DNA of 64,000 nt, taken from an uncultured beta proteobacterium (lineage in GTDB: Bacteria; Pseudomonadota; Gammaproteobacteria; Burkholderiales; Burkholderiaceae_C). The notes below the pieces were generated by a model. It ran no database searches. It saw only the letters and a list, made by a program, of their open reading frames with translations, and was not told where the DNA came from. How positions within the stretch are numbered: the first letter of the stretch is position 1; every line of letters begins with the position of its first letter. Both the position numbers and the translations under genes were made by a program. Location: contig CAIMZI010000077.1 in the NCBI GenBank assembly GCA_903845935.1, forward strand, positions 1 to 64,000, written 5' to 3'. Positions 41,344-50,688 of this stretch are shown here, one piece after another.

Positions 41344-41396
41344 TTCAAACCTTTGTGTTTTGTTCCAACGACATCCCGCTGTCTCGCAACGGATCT

Positions 41397-42710
41397 TCAG
41401 ATAAACGAGTTCAGCAAATTCTCAATGCCTTCCTGGCGGCCCGACACCGGACGCGTGTCGGTGTTGTGCTCCAGCACGCGGGCGGCGACCGCATCCAGGC
41501 CGAGCTTGCCGGCCATCACGTCGCGGCCAAAGTCGGTGTTCCAGCCGGCATAGCGGTCGGCGGTGACCTTGGCAAAGCGGCCATCCTGAATCATCTTGTC
41601 TGCAATCACCAGCGCGCGGGCTGATACGTCCATGGCGCCGATGTGGCCCAGGAACATATCCTCCGGGTCGATCGACTGGCGGCGCACCTTGCTGTCGAAG
41701 TTGACACCGCCGGTGGTGAAGCCGCCGCCCTGCAGAATCATGTACATGGCCAGTGCGGTCTCAGAAATGCTGCTGGGAAACTGGTCGGTGTCCCACTGGC
41801 ACTGCATGTCGCCGCGGTTCATGTCAATGGAGCCGAAGATGCCCAGATCGATGGCCGTGGCGATTTCATGCTCGAAGCTATGGCCGGCCAGTGTGGCGTG
41901 GTTGGCTTCGATGTTGACCCGGATTTCCTTTTCCAGGCCGTGCTTTTGCAGGAAACCGTAGACCGTGGCGGTGTCAAAGTCGTACTGGTGCTTGCTGGGT
42001 TCGCGCGGCTTGGGTTCAATCAGGATGGTGCCCTTGAAGCCTATCTTGTGTTTGTACTCCACCACCATGTTCAGGAAGCGGCCCATCTGGTCCAACTCCT
42101 GGCCCATGCGGGTGTTGAGCAGGGTCTCATAGCCTTCGCGGCCGCCCCACAGCACATAGTTTTCGCCACCCAGCTTAAGCGTGGCGTCCATCGCCTCCTT
42201 GACCTGCAGCGCAGCCAGGGCAAAGATTTCGGGGTTGGGGTTGGTGGAGGCGCCAGACATGAATCGGCGATGGCTGAACAGGTTGGCCGTGCCCCACAAC
42301 AGCTTCATGCCACTGTCCTGCTGCTTTTTGGCCAGCACGTCCACCATGGATCGGAAGTTGGCCACGCTCTCGCGCGGGGTGTTGCCCTCGGGCGCCACAT
42401 CGCGGTCGTGGAAGCAATAGTAGGGAGCGCCCAGCTTGGCAAAGAACTCAAAGGCGCTGTCGGCCTTGGCCTTGGCCGCCGCCATGGGGTCGCTCATATG
42501 CTGCCAGGGGCGCAGAAAGCTGTCTCCACCGAAGGGGTCGGAGCCGTCCCAGCAGAAGCTGTGCCAGTAGCAGACGGCAAAGCGCAAATGGTCTTCCATG
42601 CGCTTGCCGGCAACCAGGCGGTTCTTGTCGTACCACTTGAAGGCCAGCGGGTTTTTGGAGTCCGTGCCTTCAAAGGCGATGGGGGAAATGGCGTTGAAAT
42701 AGCTGGTCAT
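41397..42710 (-). CDS. xylA: Xylose isomerase
   Basis: A 437-residue metal-dependent isomerase that converts D-xylose to D-xylulose. The catalytic His-Asp pair is in [13 protein letters not shown], and the metal ligands lie in [19 protein letters not shown] (Glu and Asp cluster), [12 protein letters not shown] and [17 protein letters not shown]. The length and the sequence opening [15 protein letters not shown] are those of class II xylose isomerases (E. coli type). It is placed 54 nt after xylB in the xyl operon. No internal stop or truncation; the product should be active. Confidence 0.97.
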   Translation of the reverse strand: MTSYFNAISPIAFEGTDSKNPLAFKWYDKNRLVAGKRMEDHLRFAVCYWHSFCWDGSDPFGGDSFLRPWQHMSDPMAAAKAKADSAFEFFAKLGAPYYCFHDRDVAPEGNTPRESVANFRSMVDVLAKKQQDSGMKLLWGTANLFSHRRFMSGASTNPNPEIFALAALQVKEAMDATLKLGGENYVLWGGREGYETLLNTRMGQELDQMGRFLNMVVEYKHKIGFKGTILIEPKPREPSKHQYDFDTATVYGFLQKHGLEKEIRVNIEANHATLAGHSFEHEIATAIDLGIFGSIDMNRGDMQCQWDTDQFPSSISETALAMYMILQGGGFTTGGVNFDSKVRRQSIDPEDMFLGHIGAMDVSARALVIADKMIQDGRFAKVTADRYAGWNTDFGRDVMAGKLGLDAVAARVLEHNTDTRPVSGRQEGIENLLNSFI

Positions 42711-42764
42711 GGTGATGTGTGAATGGCGTGGATTGGAGGATGAACGGCAGACCCCGGGCGGGTC

Positions 42765-44225
42765 TTATTGCAAGGCCTTGAGCGCGGGATACAGGGCCTG
42801 AAATTTTGCGTAGCGGGGCGCCAAAAATTCCTGCTCCGTGGCATCGGGCAAATAACGTTGGCTGATAGCGGGTTGGGTGCACACCTGCGCGACGCTTGCG
42901 CCGGTGGCCAGCCACGCGAGTCGGGCGGCACCGAGCGCGCCACCGGCGGTGGACTCGGCATGGGTGACAATTTCCACATTCAGGCTGGAGGCCAGTTGCT
43001 GGGCCCAGAAGGCGCTGCGGGCACCGCCACCGACCAGGGACAGACGTGTAATCAAGCTTCCCGCACTCTTTAAAGCATTCAGGCCATCGGTCAGGCCGAA
43101 GGTGACGCCTTCGATCACGGCATAAGCCAGGGCCGCCTGGTCGCTGCTGTGACTCAAGCCGTGCAGACTGCCGCGCGTGACGGCGTCATTGTGGGGCGTG
43201 CGCTCGCCACTCAGGTAGGGAAGAAACAGCGGTGCTGCCGCACGCTCGGCAAACGTCAGTGCCGCAGCCTTGGCTTCGAGTTCGTTTTCCGATGCTGCAT
43301 TAAAGGCCTGCTTGGCCCACTGCAGACAACTCGCCGCCGACAGCATCACGCTCATCTGATGCCAGGTGGCTGGCACGGCATGGCAAAAGGCATGGGTGGC
43401 GCTGGCCGCATTCGGCGCATAGCTTGGCGTCACGACAAACAGCACGCCGCTGGTGCCCAGCGACAAAAATCCTTCACCGGCATGGACCGCACCCATGCCG
43501 ACGGCGCTGGAGGCATTGTCGCCAGCGCCACCGGCGACAACGATGCCGGGCTTGAGACCGAGCTGCGCGGCTGCGCTGGCCGACAGTTGTCCGCCGGGCG
43601 CACTGCCCTCCACCACGCGCGGCATCTGCGCCTCGGTCATGCGGGTCAGCGTCAGCAATTCGGGTGACCAGGCGCGCTGCGCGACATCCAGCCAGGCGGT
43701 GCCGCTGGCGTCCGACAGGTCGGTGATGTGCTCACCGGTCAGCATCAGGCGCACATAGTCCTTGGGCAACAGCACCTTGGCCACTTGCCCAAACACAGCG
43801 GGTTCGTGTTTGGCTACCCAGCGCAGCTTGGGTGCGGTAAAGCCCGGCATGATCAGGCTGCCGGCCAACTGCGCGGCAGATGGCAACTCCGCCATCATCT
43901 CCTGGCACTCCAGCGCGCAGCGGGTGTCGTTCCACAAAATGGCGGGACGCAGTACCTGGTCGGCCTGGTCCAGCAGCACCGCACCGTGCATCTGGCCGGA
44001 CAGGCCAATGGCCTCGACAGCCGCGTATTCGGCGGGATGCTGCAGCTGCAGCGCCTTCAATGCCTTGCAGGTGGCACCCCACCAACTGGCCGGGTCCTGC
44101 TCGCTGTGGCCCGGATGGGGACGTGACACTTCCAATCTGCTGCCCGCAGTGGCAATGACCTGGTGCTGATCGCTCAGCAGCAGTGCCTTGACCTCCGAGG
44201 TGCCAATGTCAATTCCCAGATACAT
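42765..44225 (-). CDS. xylB: Xylulokinase
   Basis: A 486-residue FGGY carbohydrate kinase that phosphorylates D-xylulose to D-xylulose 5-phosphate, feeding the pentose phosphate pathway. Visible landmarks: the N-terminal phosphate loop YLGIDIGTSEVKALLLS, IGLSGQMHGAVLLD (xylulokinase signature), LWNDTRCALECQEM, VAGGAGDNASSAVGMG and the FGGY-type segment SLVGGGARSAFWAQQLAS. Its start overlaps the stop region of the ROK regulator gene by 17 nt, indicating translational coupling. Length matches E. coli XylB (484 residues). Confidence 0.96.
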   Translation of the reverse strand: MYLGIDIGTSEVKALLLSDQHQVIATAGSRLEVSRPHPGHSEQDPASWWGATCKALKALQLQHPAEYAAVEAIGLSGQMHGAVLLDQADQVLRPAILWNDTRCALECQEMMAELPSAAQLAGSLIMPGFTAPKLRWVAKHEPAVFGQVAKVLLPKDYVRLMLTGEHITDLSDASGTAWLDVAQRAWSPELLTLTRMTEAQMPRVVEGSAPGGQLSASAAAQLGLKPGIVVAGGAGDNASSAVGMGAVHAGEGFLSLGTSGVLFVVTPSYAPNAASATHAFCHAVPATWHQMSVMLSAASCLQWAKQAFNAASENELEAKAAALTFAERAAAPLFLPYLSGERTPHNDAVTRGSLHGLSHSSDQAALAYAVIEGVTFGLTDGLNALKSAGSLITRLSLVGGGARSAFWAQQLASSLNVEIVTHAESTAGGALGAARLAWLATGASVAQVCTQPAISQRYLPDATEQEFLAPRYAKFQALYPALKALQ

Positions 44226-45342
44226 GATTGGATTCTTTTAAAAGCGGTCGTAAAAATTGGTGCAGCACCAGGGCTGCGGCACCCACGGCGGCGGCCTGCA
44301 CGCCGAAGCGGGCGGCGCGCACTTCGGGGCTCTGCAGACCGGCGGCGCTGGCGTAGGCCTGCTGGGTGCTGCGTGCGATTTCAATGAGCGCGGGGTGTTC
44401 CATGCAGGAGCGCCCGCCCACCACAATGACGTGGGGGTTGAACATGGCGTCCAGATTTTGCAGCACCACGCCCAGGTAGCGCCCGGCCTGCACCACGCCC
44501 GGCTTTTTGCCCAGGACACGGGCGCCGATAAAGGCTTCCGCACAGCCACGTCGGCCGCAGGAACACAGGGGCCCATCGACCTGCAAAATGCTGTGGCCGA
44601 TCTCACCGGCGGCGCCCAGAAAACCGGTGAAAAGCCGGTCGTTAAGCACAATGCCGGCGCCCACGCCGACATCGCAGTTGACAAAGATCAGCGGGTCGTC
44701 GCCGCTGCCGCCACCGAACTCGTACTCGCCCAGGGCTGCCGCATCGGCATCGTTTTGCAAATGAATGCTAGGAGCTGCAATGCCCAGGCGCATGAACTCG
44801 GCGTGCAACATGGACAAAAAAGGCACATCGCGCCAGCCCAAATTGGGCGCCAGGCGCACCAAGCCCAGGGACTCGTCCACGGCACCGGGCAGGCAGACAC
44901 CCAGGCCCGACAGCAACAACTGCTTTTCATCGAGCTGCCGACACAGCAACTGCACCAGCGCGGCCAGCTGTTCGCAGGCCTTGGCCGGCTGTCGGTCGCG
45001 CAGCACCACCTCGGTCTGGGTGAGGATGGCTCCGGTGAGCGACACGCACACCAGGCGCAGACAGTCCACCGCGATCTCGATGCCGATCAGCACGCGTTTT
45101 TGCGTGTCGATATTGAGCGGCGTAGAGGGTCTACCCATGCTTTGCGTGGCCACCGGGGCCGACGCCTCGCTCAGCCAATGCTCGTCCAGCAGCTCGCGCA
45201 CCAGGGCGCTCACCGTCGACTTGGTCAGACCGCTTAAAGCGGCCAGGCGCGCACGCGACAGGTCGCTCTGGCTGCGTATCAGGCGCAGCAACACGCTGCG
45301 ATTGATGCGCTTGAGCAGCTGCAAATCACCGGTTGATTTCAT
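44209..45342 (-). CDS. ROK-family transcriptional repressor of the xylose operon (XylR-like)
   Basis: A 377-residue protein with an N-terminal winged HTH (RINRSVLLRLIRSQSDLSRARLAALSGLTKSTVSALVRELL, helix-turn-helix around residues 10-50) and a C-terminal ROK domain with the zinc motif CSCGRRGCAE intact. ROK repressors such as NagC, Mlc and XylR of Bacillus bind DNA until a sugar ligand or partner releases them. It lies inside the xyl operon between xylG-like and xylB, an arrangement consistent with xylose-responsive autoregulation; the palindrome at 48580-48595 in the xylF promoter region is a candidate operator. Confidence 0.9.
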   Translation of the reverse strand: MKSTGDLQLLKRINRSVLLRLIRSQSDLSRARLAALSGLTKSTVSALVRELLDEHWLSEASAPVATQSMGRPSTPLNIDTQKRVLIGIEIAVDCLRLVCVSLTGAILTQTEVVLRDRQPAKACEQLAALVQLLCRQLDEKQLLLSGLGVCLPGAVDESLGLVRLAPNLGWRDVPFLSMLHAEFMRLGIAAPSIHLQNDADAAALGEYEFGGGSGDDPLIFVNCDVGVGAGIVLNDRLFTGFLGAAGEIGHSILQVDGPLCSCGRRGCAEAFIGARVLGKKPGVVQAGRYLGVVLQNLDAMFNPHVIVVGGRSCMEHPALIEIARSTQQAYASAAGLQSPEVRAARFGVQAAAVGAAALVLHQFLRPLLKESNHVSGN

Positions 45343-45384
45343 GCAGTCCTACTTTGTCTGGTCGTTGCTGCACACGCCGGATAT

Positions 45385-46209
45385 TCAGCGCGCGGAACGT
45401 TCAGACTGCGGCTTGCCTTCGGGCTTCTTGCCCAGAATGATCATGCCCAGCACCTCGTCCTCGGTCACATCCGAGGTCTTGTAGGTGCCGACCAGTTTGC
45501 CGTTCTTCATGACGGAGAGGCGGTCGCTGAGGGCAAACACATCGTGCATGTCGTGGCTGATCAAAAAGATGCCCACGCCCTCGGCCTTGAGCTGCTCGAT
45601 CAGCTTGGCCACCATCGCGGTCTCTTCCGGGCCTAGGGCCGCGGTAGGCTCGTCCATGATCAGGATCTGGGCGTTGAAATAAATGGCGCGCGAAATCGCC
45701 ACCACCTGACGCTGACCTCCCGACAAGCGCCGCACCGGGGTGTGGTAATTCTTGAAGTTCTTGTTCAGACGCTGAAACACCTTGCGGGCGTCGCCATCCA
45801 TGCGCAAATCATCCAAGGTATTCCAACGCGTCAGCAGCTCACGCCCCAGAAACAGATTGGCCACCGAGTCCAGGTTGTCGGCCAGGGCCAGGGTCTGGTA
45901 AATGGACTCAATGCCCAAGCCTTGCGCGTCGGCTGGGGTGCGCACATGCACCTTCTCGCCGTTGATCATCACGTCGCCGCTGTCGATCGGGTAGGCCCCT
46001 GCCAGCATCTTCATCAGCGTGGACTTGCCGGCACCGTTGTGGCCCAGCACGGCCACCACTTCGCCGGGGTACAGATTCAGTGACACGTCGTCCACGGCGT
46101 GCACGCCGCCGAAGGCCTTCTTGATGTTGCGCAGCTCGACCAGGCATTTGTTGGGATCGGCCTTGGCGCGCTTGGCCGCGGCCTCTGCGTTATGGGATTC
46201 GGTGCTCAC
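45385..46209 (-). CDS. Sugar ABC transporter ATP-binding protein (single NBD, XylG/FrcA-like)
   Basis: A 274-residue ATPase of the CUT2-type sugar importers. Walker [18 protein letters not shown]-loop region, signature [17 protein letters not shown] and Walker [12 protein letters not shown] are intact, as is the H-loop FLISHDMHD. Classical XylG/RbsA proteins are ~500 residues with two NBD halves; this one has a single NBD, as in FrcA. I choose the GTG at 46209, because it overlaps the permease stop codon by 4 nt (GTGA) and excludes the MDWRRT extension that is read in the permease frame region. It energises uptake together with the XylH- and XylF-like components. Confidence 0.92.
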   Translation of the reverse strand: MSTESHNAEAAAKRAKADPNKCLVELRNIKKAFGGVHAVDDVSLNLYPGEVVAVLGHNGAGKSTLMKMLAGAYPIDSGDVMINGEKVHVRTPADAQGLGIESIYQTLALADNLDSVANLFLGRELLTRWNTLDDLRMDGDARKVFQRLNKNFKNYHTPVRRLSGGQRQVVAISRAIYFNAQILIMDEPTAALGPEETAMVAKLIEQLKAEGVGIFLISHDMHDVFALSDRLSVMKNGKLVGTYKTSDVTEDEVLGMIILGKKPEGKPQSERSAR

Positions 46210-47396
46210 AGTACGTCTCCAGTCCATTTGCGATAGGCCACGTCAAACACCACCGCTGCGATCAGAACCTGGCCGATGATCACGTAACGGGTACCGATGG
46301 ACACGTCGAGCAGCAGCATGCCGCTGTCAATGCATTGCATGATGAGGGCGCCCAGCACCGAGCCCATGATGGTGCCGCTGCCGCCGGCCAGCGCCGTGCC
46401 GCCAATCACCGTGGCGGCAATCACCAGCAACTCCGCGCTATTGCCCAGCGAGTTGGTGCCGGCGTTCAGGCGCGAGATGGCGACAATCGCCGCAATGGTG
46501 GTCAGCACCGCCAGCAACAGAAACAGCAGCATGGTGACGCGCTTGACCGGAATACCGACCAGGGCCGCCGCATCGGGGTTGCCGCCCATGGCAAACACAT
46601 AGCGGCCAAAGCGCGTGCGCTTGACCAAAAACGCCATGAACACCGCCACCACGCCCCAGATCAGCACGGGAATCGGGATGCCCTGGGCATCGTCCTTGCC
46701 GGGAATTTGATAAGCGTTCATGACAGACACAAACGCCATCACGATGACCATGGGAATCAGCGCAAACAGCGCGTCCACGGCCAAGGGGTTGTTGGGCACG
46801 TCGTGCAGCTTCTTGTTGCTGCGCTTGCTCAGCATGGAGGCCAGAATCACCAGGCAAATCAGGCCGCCCAGAATCCAGCTGGCCATGGTTCCAATGCCGC
46901 CGTTGTAGCCGCCGCCGAGCTTCAAAAAGAACGGGTCGGCAATCGGTTGCGTCTTGCCGTCGGCCACCAAATAGGCGGCACCGCGAAACGACATCAGTCC
47001 GCCCAGCGTGACCACAAAGGAAGGCACGCCAACATAGGCGGTGAGCGCGCCCTGGTACATGGCCACCGCAATGGAGGCGGCCAGGCCGGCCAGGCAGGCC
47101 GCCGGCCAGGACCAGTTGGCGGTGTAAATCAGGAAGGCGATCAGCACGCCGACAAAGCCCATGACCGAGCCGACCGACAGGTCGATATGGCGGGCCACAA
47201 TAATGAGAACCATGACGGTGGCCAGAATGCCGACCACAGCGGTTTGCTGCGCGATGTTGTAGAGATTTTCGGCAGAGAAAAAGATGCCGTCCGACAACAC
47301 GTTAAAAATGACTGTGATGACCACCAGCACCCCGGCCATCAGCACCATGCGCCAATCGACCGCCGAATGCTTCAAGTTCTGTAATGCTTGATTCAT
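46206..47396 (-). CDS. xylH: D-xylose ABC transporter permease
   Basis: A 396-residue CUT2-type permease with about ten membrane helices ([19 protein letters not shown] at the start, [25 protein letters not shown], then [16 protein letters not shown], and [24 protein letters not shown] near the end). The EAA-equivalent loop [13 protein letters not shown] lies between the last helices. Length and order match E. coli XylH (393 residues). It overlaps the ATPase gene by 4 nt and follows xylF after 103 nt that contain a stable stem-loop (47437-47474). Together they form a xylose importer. Confidence 0.93.
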   Translation of the reverse strand: MNQALQNLKHSAVDWRMVLMAGVLVVITVIFNVLSDGIFFSAENLYNIAQQTAVVGILATVMVLIIVARHIDLSVGSVMGFVGVLIAFLIYTANWSWPAACLAGLAASIAVAMYQGALTAYVGVPSFVVTLGGLMSFRGAAYLVADGKTQPIADPFFLKLGGGYNGGIGTMASWILGGLICLVILASMLSKRSNKKLHDVPNNPLAVDALFALIPMVIVMAFVSVMNAYQIPGKDDAQGIPIPVLIWGVVAVFMAFLVKRTRFGRYVFAMGGNPDAAALVGIPVKRVTMLLFLLLAVLTTIAAIVAISRLNAGTNSLGNSAELLVIAATVIGGTALAGGSGTIMGSVLGALIMQCIDSGMLLLDVSIGTRYVIIGQVLIAAVVFDVAYRKWTGDVL

Positions 47397-47436
47397 TGAC
47401 TACTCCAAACGTACCGGAAACCGGATTTCCAAAATG

Positions 47437-47474
47437 ACACTGCGGGCGCAAGGCATGAGCCCGGCCCGCAGTGT
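47437..47474 (-). promoter_or_regulatory. Intergenic stem-loop between xylF and xylH
   Basis: ACACTGCGGGC and GCCCGCAGTGT form a perfect 11-bp stem with a 16-nt loop, 26 nt after the xylF stop codon. No long T run follows. Such hairpins commonly protect the 3' end of the binding-protein mRNA and lower expression of the downstream permease genes, giving the high binding-protein to permease ratio seen in ABC importers. Confidence 0.7.
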
Positions 47475-47499
47475 TGGACTTCTATTGCTTTAAAAAAGC

Positions 47500-48519
47500 T
47501 TATTTGCAGGCAGCGACCTTGGCGGCATCTACACCCTTGCACAGGGCGTCCTTCTTGATGTAACCGGCCTTCAGGACTACGTCCAAATTGGCCACGGTCA
47601 CGGGGATGGGCTTCAGGAAGATGGACTTCATGGTGACCTTCTTCTCGCCACCGGCCCAGTCGGCTGCACCGACCACGGGCTTGCCGGCACCCAGCTCCAC
47701 GGCGGCCTTGGCAGCCGCAGCACCCAGGTCAGCGGAGTTCTTCCACACCGACACGGTTTGCGTACCCAGGGCCACGCGGTTCAGCGCAGCATGGTCACCG
47801 TCCTGTCTGGACACGGGAATACCTTGCAGACCCTTGGCAGTCAGGGCTGCGACCACACCGCCGGCCATGCCGTCGTTCTGGGCCACAACGGCGTCAACCT
47901 TGTTGCCGTTCTTGGTCAGGATCTGTTCCATGTTCTTTTGGGCATTCTGGGGATTCCAGCCGGCGGTGAACTCTTCGCCAACGATCTTCACGTCGCCGCT
48001 CTTGATGGCAGCCGCCAGCACTTCGCCCTGACCTTCGCGCAGGAAGTTGGCGTTGGCGTCACCTGGGTCACCCTTGATGATGGCGTAGTTGCCCTTGGGT
48101 TTGACGGCCAGGATGGCACGAGCGGTCATGCGGCCGACTTCCTTGTTGTCAAACGTGATGTAGGTGACATTGGGCGCTTCGAACAGGCGGTCATAGGCGA
48201 TCACGGGGATCTTCAGCTGTGCAGCCTTGTTGACGGCGGGCATGATGGCGTCCTTGTCCTTGGCCAAAACGATCAGCACCTTGGCGCCCTTGGCGATCAG
48301 GCCGTCGATGTCGGACAGCTGCTTTTCAGCAGAGGTGCCGGCGTCGGACATGATGTATTTGGCGCCCGACTTGGCGAGCTCAGCCTTGATGGCGGCTTCA
48401 TCGGTCTTCCAGCGTTCTTCCTGGAAGGCGTCGTAGCTCACGCCGACCACCAGTTGCGCAAAGGAAGAACCTGCAGCCATGGCGAATGCCAATGCGGTCA
48501 ATTGACGTTTGAATTTCAT
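47500..48519 (-). CDS. xylF: D-xylose ABC transporter periplasmic binding protein
   Basis: A 339-residue periplasmic protein with a signal peptide MKFKRQLTALAFAMAAGSSFA and the mature start QLVVGVSYDAFQEERWKTDE, which is XylF-like; VIAYDRLFEAPNVTYITFDN and VDAVVAQNDGMAGGVVAAL are the sugar-contacting lobes. The ATG at 48519 has a GGAGA ribosome-binding site 7-8 nt upstream; a TTG four codons earlier is open but lies in the ribosome-binding site. It delivers xylose to XylH and the XylG-like ATPase. As the first gene of the operon it is separated from them by a stem-loop. Its promoter region contains a palindromic operator and a CRP-like site. Confidence 0.95.
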   Translation of the reverse strand: MKFKRQLTALAFAMAAGSSFAQLVVGVSYDAFQEERWKTDEAAIKAELAKSGAKYIMSDAGTSAEKQLSDIDGLIAKGAKVLIVLAKDKDAIMPAVNKAAQLKIPVIAYDRLFEAPNVTYITFDNKEVGRMTARAILAVKPKGNYAIIKGDPGDANANFLREGQGEVLAAAIKSGDVKIVGEEFTAGWNPQNAQKNMEQILTKNGNKVDAVVAQNDGMAGGVVAALTAKGLQGIPVSRQDGDHAALNRVALGTQTVSVWKNSADLGAAAAKAAVELGAGKPVVGAADWAGGEKKVTMKSIFLKPIPVTVANLDVVLKAGYIKKDALCKGVDAAKVAACK

Positions 48520-48579
48520 ATTTGTCTCCAAAAAAGCCCGCTTTGGGGCACCTGTATTGAATGGACTCCTGCCGGCCCG

Positions 48580-48595
48580 ATCACGCCAGCGTGAT
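48580..48595. promoter_or_regulatory. Palindromic operator candidate in the xylF leader
   Basis: ATCACGCCAGCGTGAT is a perfect 7-bp inverted repeat with a 2-nt centre, 60 bp upstream of the xylF ATG. If GATACT at 48623-48618 is the -10, it lies just downstream of the transcription start, a good place for the ROK repressor encoded in the same operon. Confidence 0.55.
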
Positions 48596-48629
48596 TTAGT
48601 TCGGACAGAAAACCAAGTATCAGGGCTTT

Positions 48630-48645
48630 CTGATCTGGGTCACAT
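48630..48645 (-). promoter_or_regulatory. CRP-like site in the xylF promoter
   Basis: On the minus strand TGTGACCCAGATCAGA matches TGTGA-N6-TCACA except at one position of the second half. It overlaps the -35 position of the GATACT-based promoter candidate. E. coli xylF is CRP-activated; whether this organism's CRP homologue recognises the site is untested. Confidence 0.45.
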
Positions 48646-48704
48646 TAGGGGAAACGCTAGGGTCTGCAAAACGCATGAATGGGAATACATGGCTCGGCGA
48701 GTGC

Positions 48705-49961
48705 TTACATTGCGGACAGCGCCGCCAGCCGGGCTCGGCGCACGGCCTCGCCAATCTGCGGGCCACTTGCGCCCTGCTCCGCCGCAGCCGCGGCCACCGG
48801 AGCCGTGGCCACTGCCAACACCCGGTCCAGCGCGATTTGCAGCCGTACGCGTTGTGGATAGGCGCTGTCCTGAAAACCGGCCCGGCCCCGTGCATCGCAT
48901 TCGCAGGCCAACAGCAACTCGGCAAAGCGCGCCGGTTTACGGATGGCGTCGCAGCGCTCCAGCAGGCGCAGCGTGGCGTCCGGTCCCAGATCGGTCGATC
49001 TGTGGATATTGCCGTGCTCACGTGCCACCACCTCGGCCAGCTCGGCGCATTCCGTGGGCACGCGCAGGCGCTTGGCGACGGCCTGCAGCAGTTTGACGCC
49101 ACGGCCCTCGTGGCCGATGTGGCGCGGCAGGATATCGGCCGGGGTTGTCCCCTTGCCCAGGTCATGGGTGAGGCAGGCAAAGCGCACCGCCAGGCTGGCC
49201 CCCAGTTGCGCGGCCATGCCCAGCACCAGCATCACATGCACGCCGGTGTCCACCTCGGGGTGATGCTCCACCGTTTGCGGCACGCCCCACAGGGCATCGA
49301 GCTCGGGCAACAGATGGGCCAGGGCGCCACAGTCGCGCAGCACATCGAACATGCGCCCAGGCTCGGCCTCCATCAGCCCCTTGGCCAGTTCCTGCCAGAC
49401 GCGCTCGGCCACCAGATGGTCCACCTCGCCGTCTTCTACCATCTGTTGCATCAGGCCCAGCGTGTCGGGCGCCACCAAGTAGTCGGCAAAGCGCGCGGCA
49501 AAGCGCGCGATGCGCAGAATGCGCACCGGGTCCTCGCGAAAGGACGGTGTGACATGGCGCAATAGCTTGGCAGCGATATCGGCGCGGCCATGAAAGGGGT
49601 CGATCAGCCGATCCCTGTCAAAACTCCCGTCAGCTTGCAAGGCGGATGTCGGCAGGGCCATGGCGTTGATCGTCAGGTCGCGCCTTGCCAAGTCTTCTTC
49701 CAGCGTGACCGTGGGTTCGGCATGCACCACAAAGCCCTTGTAACCGGGCGCGCTATTGCGCTCGGTGCGGGCCAGTGCATATTCCTCGTGACTCCTGGGA
49801 TGCAAAAACACCGGAAAGTCACGTCCCACTTGGGTATAGCCCTGATCCAGCAGCTGTTGTGGCCTGGCCCCCACCACCACCCAGTCGCGGTCGCAAATGG
49901 GCAGGCCCATCAGCGCATCGCGCACCGCACCACCGACCAAATAGGTTTTCAAGGCAATCAA
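48705..49961 (-). CDS. cca: CCA tRNA nucleotidyltransferase
   Basis: A ~415-residue enzyme that adds or repairs the 3'-CCA end of tRNAs. TYLVGGAVRDALMG carries the nucleotidyltransferase G-G-A-V-R-D motif, the catalytic acids are in CDRDWVVVGARP, and RRDLTINAMAL and PGRMFDVLRDCGAL are family segments. The C-terminal HD domain (CLTHDLGKGTTP) marks the multifunctional E. coli-like form with phosphatase and phosphodiesterase activity. No ATG exists at the 5' end: a TTG at 49961 overlaps the upstream GST stop codon (TTGA), while a TTG at 49952 gives MKTYLVGG, closest to E. coli Cca. Both are non-ATG starts. Confidence 0.93.
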   Translation of the reverse strand: MIALKTYLVGGAVRDALMGLPICDRDWVVVGARPQQLLDQGYTQVGRDFPVFLHPRSHEEYALARTERNSAPGYKGFVVHAEPTVTLEEDLARRDLTINAMALPTSALQADGSFDRDRLIDPFHGRADIAAKLLRHVTPSFREDPVRILRIARFAARFADYLVAPDTLGLMQQMVEDGEVDHLVAERVWQELAKGLMEAEPGRMFDVLRDCGALAHLLPELDALWGVPQTVEHHPEVDTGVHVMLVLGMAAQLGASLAVRFACLTHDLGKGTTPADILPRHIGHEGRGVKLLQAVAKRLRVPTECAELAEVVAREHGNIHRSTDLGPDATLRLLERCDAIRKPARFAELLLACECDARGRAGFQDSAYPQRVRLQIALDRVLAVATAPVAAAAAEQGASGPQIGEAVRRARLAALSAM

Positions 49962-50641
49962 GGTTTCAAGCGGTACGGTTCCTCAAAATCGAGGAAATCC
50001 TTCTCGGCCAGCGCGCCTTCAATCCAGGCCGCAACGCCGGGCAGTTGATGCACGCGCTGCACATAGTCGGCAATCGGCTGGGGCAGAGGCAGCGCATAGG
50101 TCTTCAGGCGCGTGCACACCGGCGCAAAAAAGGCGTCGGCAATGCTGAACGATCCGAACAGCATCGGACCGCCATGTTCCTCCAGCAGGCCGTTCCACAT
50201 TTGCACCAGCCGCAACACATCCTGGCGAACGGCTTGCTTGTCGCGCCACAACAGCGCCCCCACCTCGGGCAGCGCGGCCTCGATATTCATGGGGCAGTTG
50301 CCGCGCAGACCGGTAAAGCCGCTGTGCATTTCGGCGCAAATGCTGCGGGCGCGGGCACGGGCGGCCCGGTCCTGCGGCCACAGCTGCTTGGTTGGATACA
50401 GCTCGGCCAGGTATTCGGCAATCGCCAGCGTGTCCCAGATTGCCAGCTCGTCATCCACCAGCACCGGCACCTTGGCGGTGGGGCTGACGCCGGAAATGGT
50501 CTGCTTGAATTTGGAGTCCGCATCAAAGGAGTCAAAGCGCACCACCTCCTCTTCGAACGCGATACCGGCCTGGGTCAGCAGCACCCAGGGGCGCATGGAC
50601 CAGGATGAATAGTTCTTGTTGCCTACAAAGAGTTTGAGCAT
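49958..50641 (-). CDS. Glutathione S-transferase family protein
   Basis: A 227-residue GST. The thioredoxin-like N-domain opens LKLFVGNKNYSSWSMRPWVLL, with the serine-rich glutathione-activating loop (SSWS), then KVPVLVDDELAIWDTLAIAEYL, where VPVL-x(n)-DT is the cis-Pro and gamma-Glu contact. The all-helical C-domain follows (SFSIADAFFAPVCTRLKTY holds the N-capping motif SIADAF). Function is likely glutathione-dependent detoxification or thiol transfer; substrate unknown. Its stop overlaps the cca start by 4 nt, so the two genes form an operon. Confidence 0.92.
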   Translation of the reverse strand: MLKLFVGNKNYSSWSMRPWVLLTQAGIAFEEEVVRFDSFDADSKFKQTISGVSPTAKVPVLVDDELAIWDTLAIAEYLAELYPTKQLWPQDRAARARARSICAEMHSGFTGLRGNCPMNIEAALPEVGALLWRDKQAVRQDVLRLVQMWNGLLEEHGGPMLFGSFSIADAFFAPVCTRLKTYALPLPQPIADYVQRVHQLPGVAAWIEGALAEKDFLDFEEPYRLKP

Positions 50642-50688
50642 GCTGCCTCCAGAAAAACTGCCATGCTAAACCAAGGCCGCGCTGCGGG

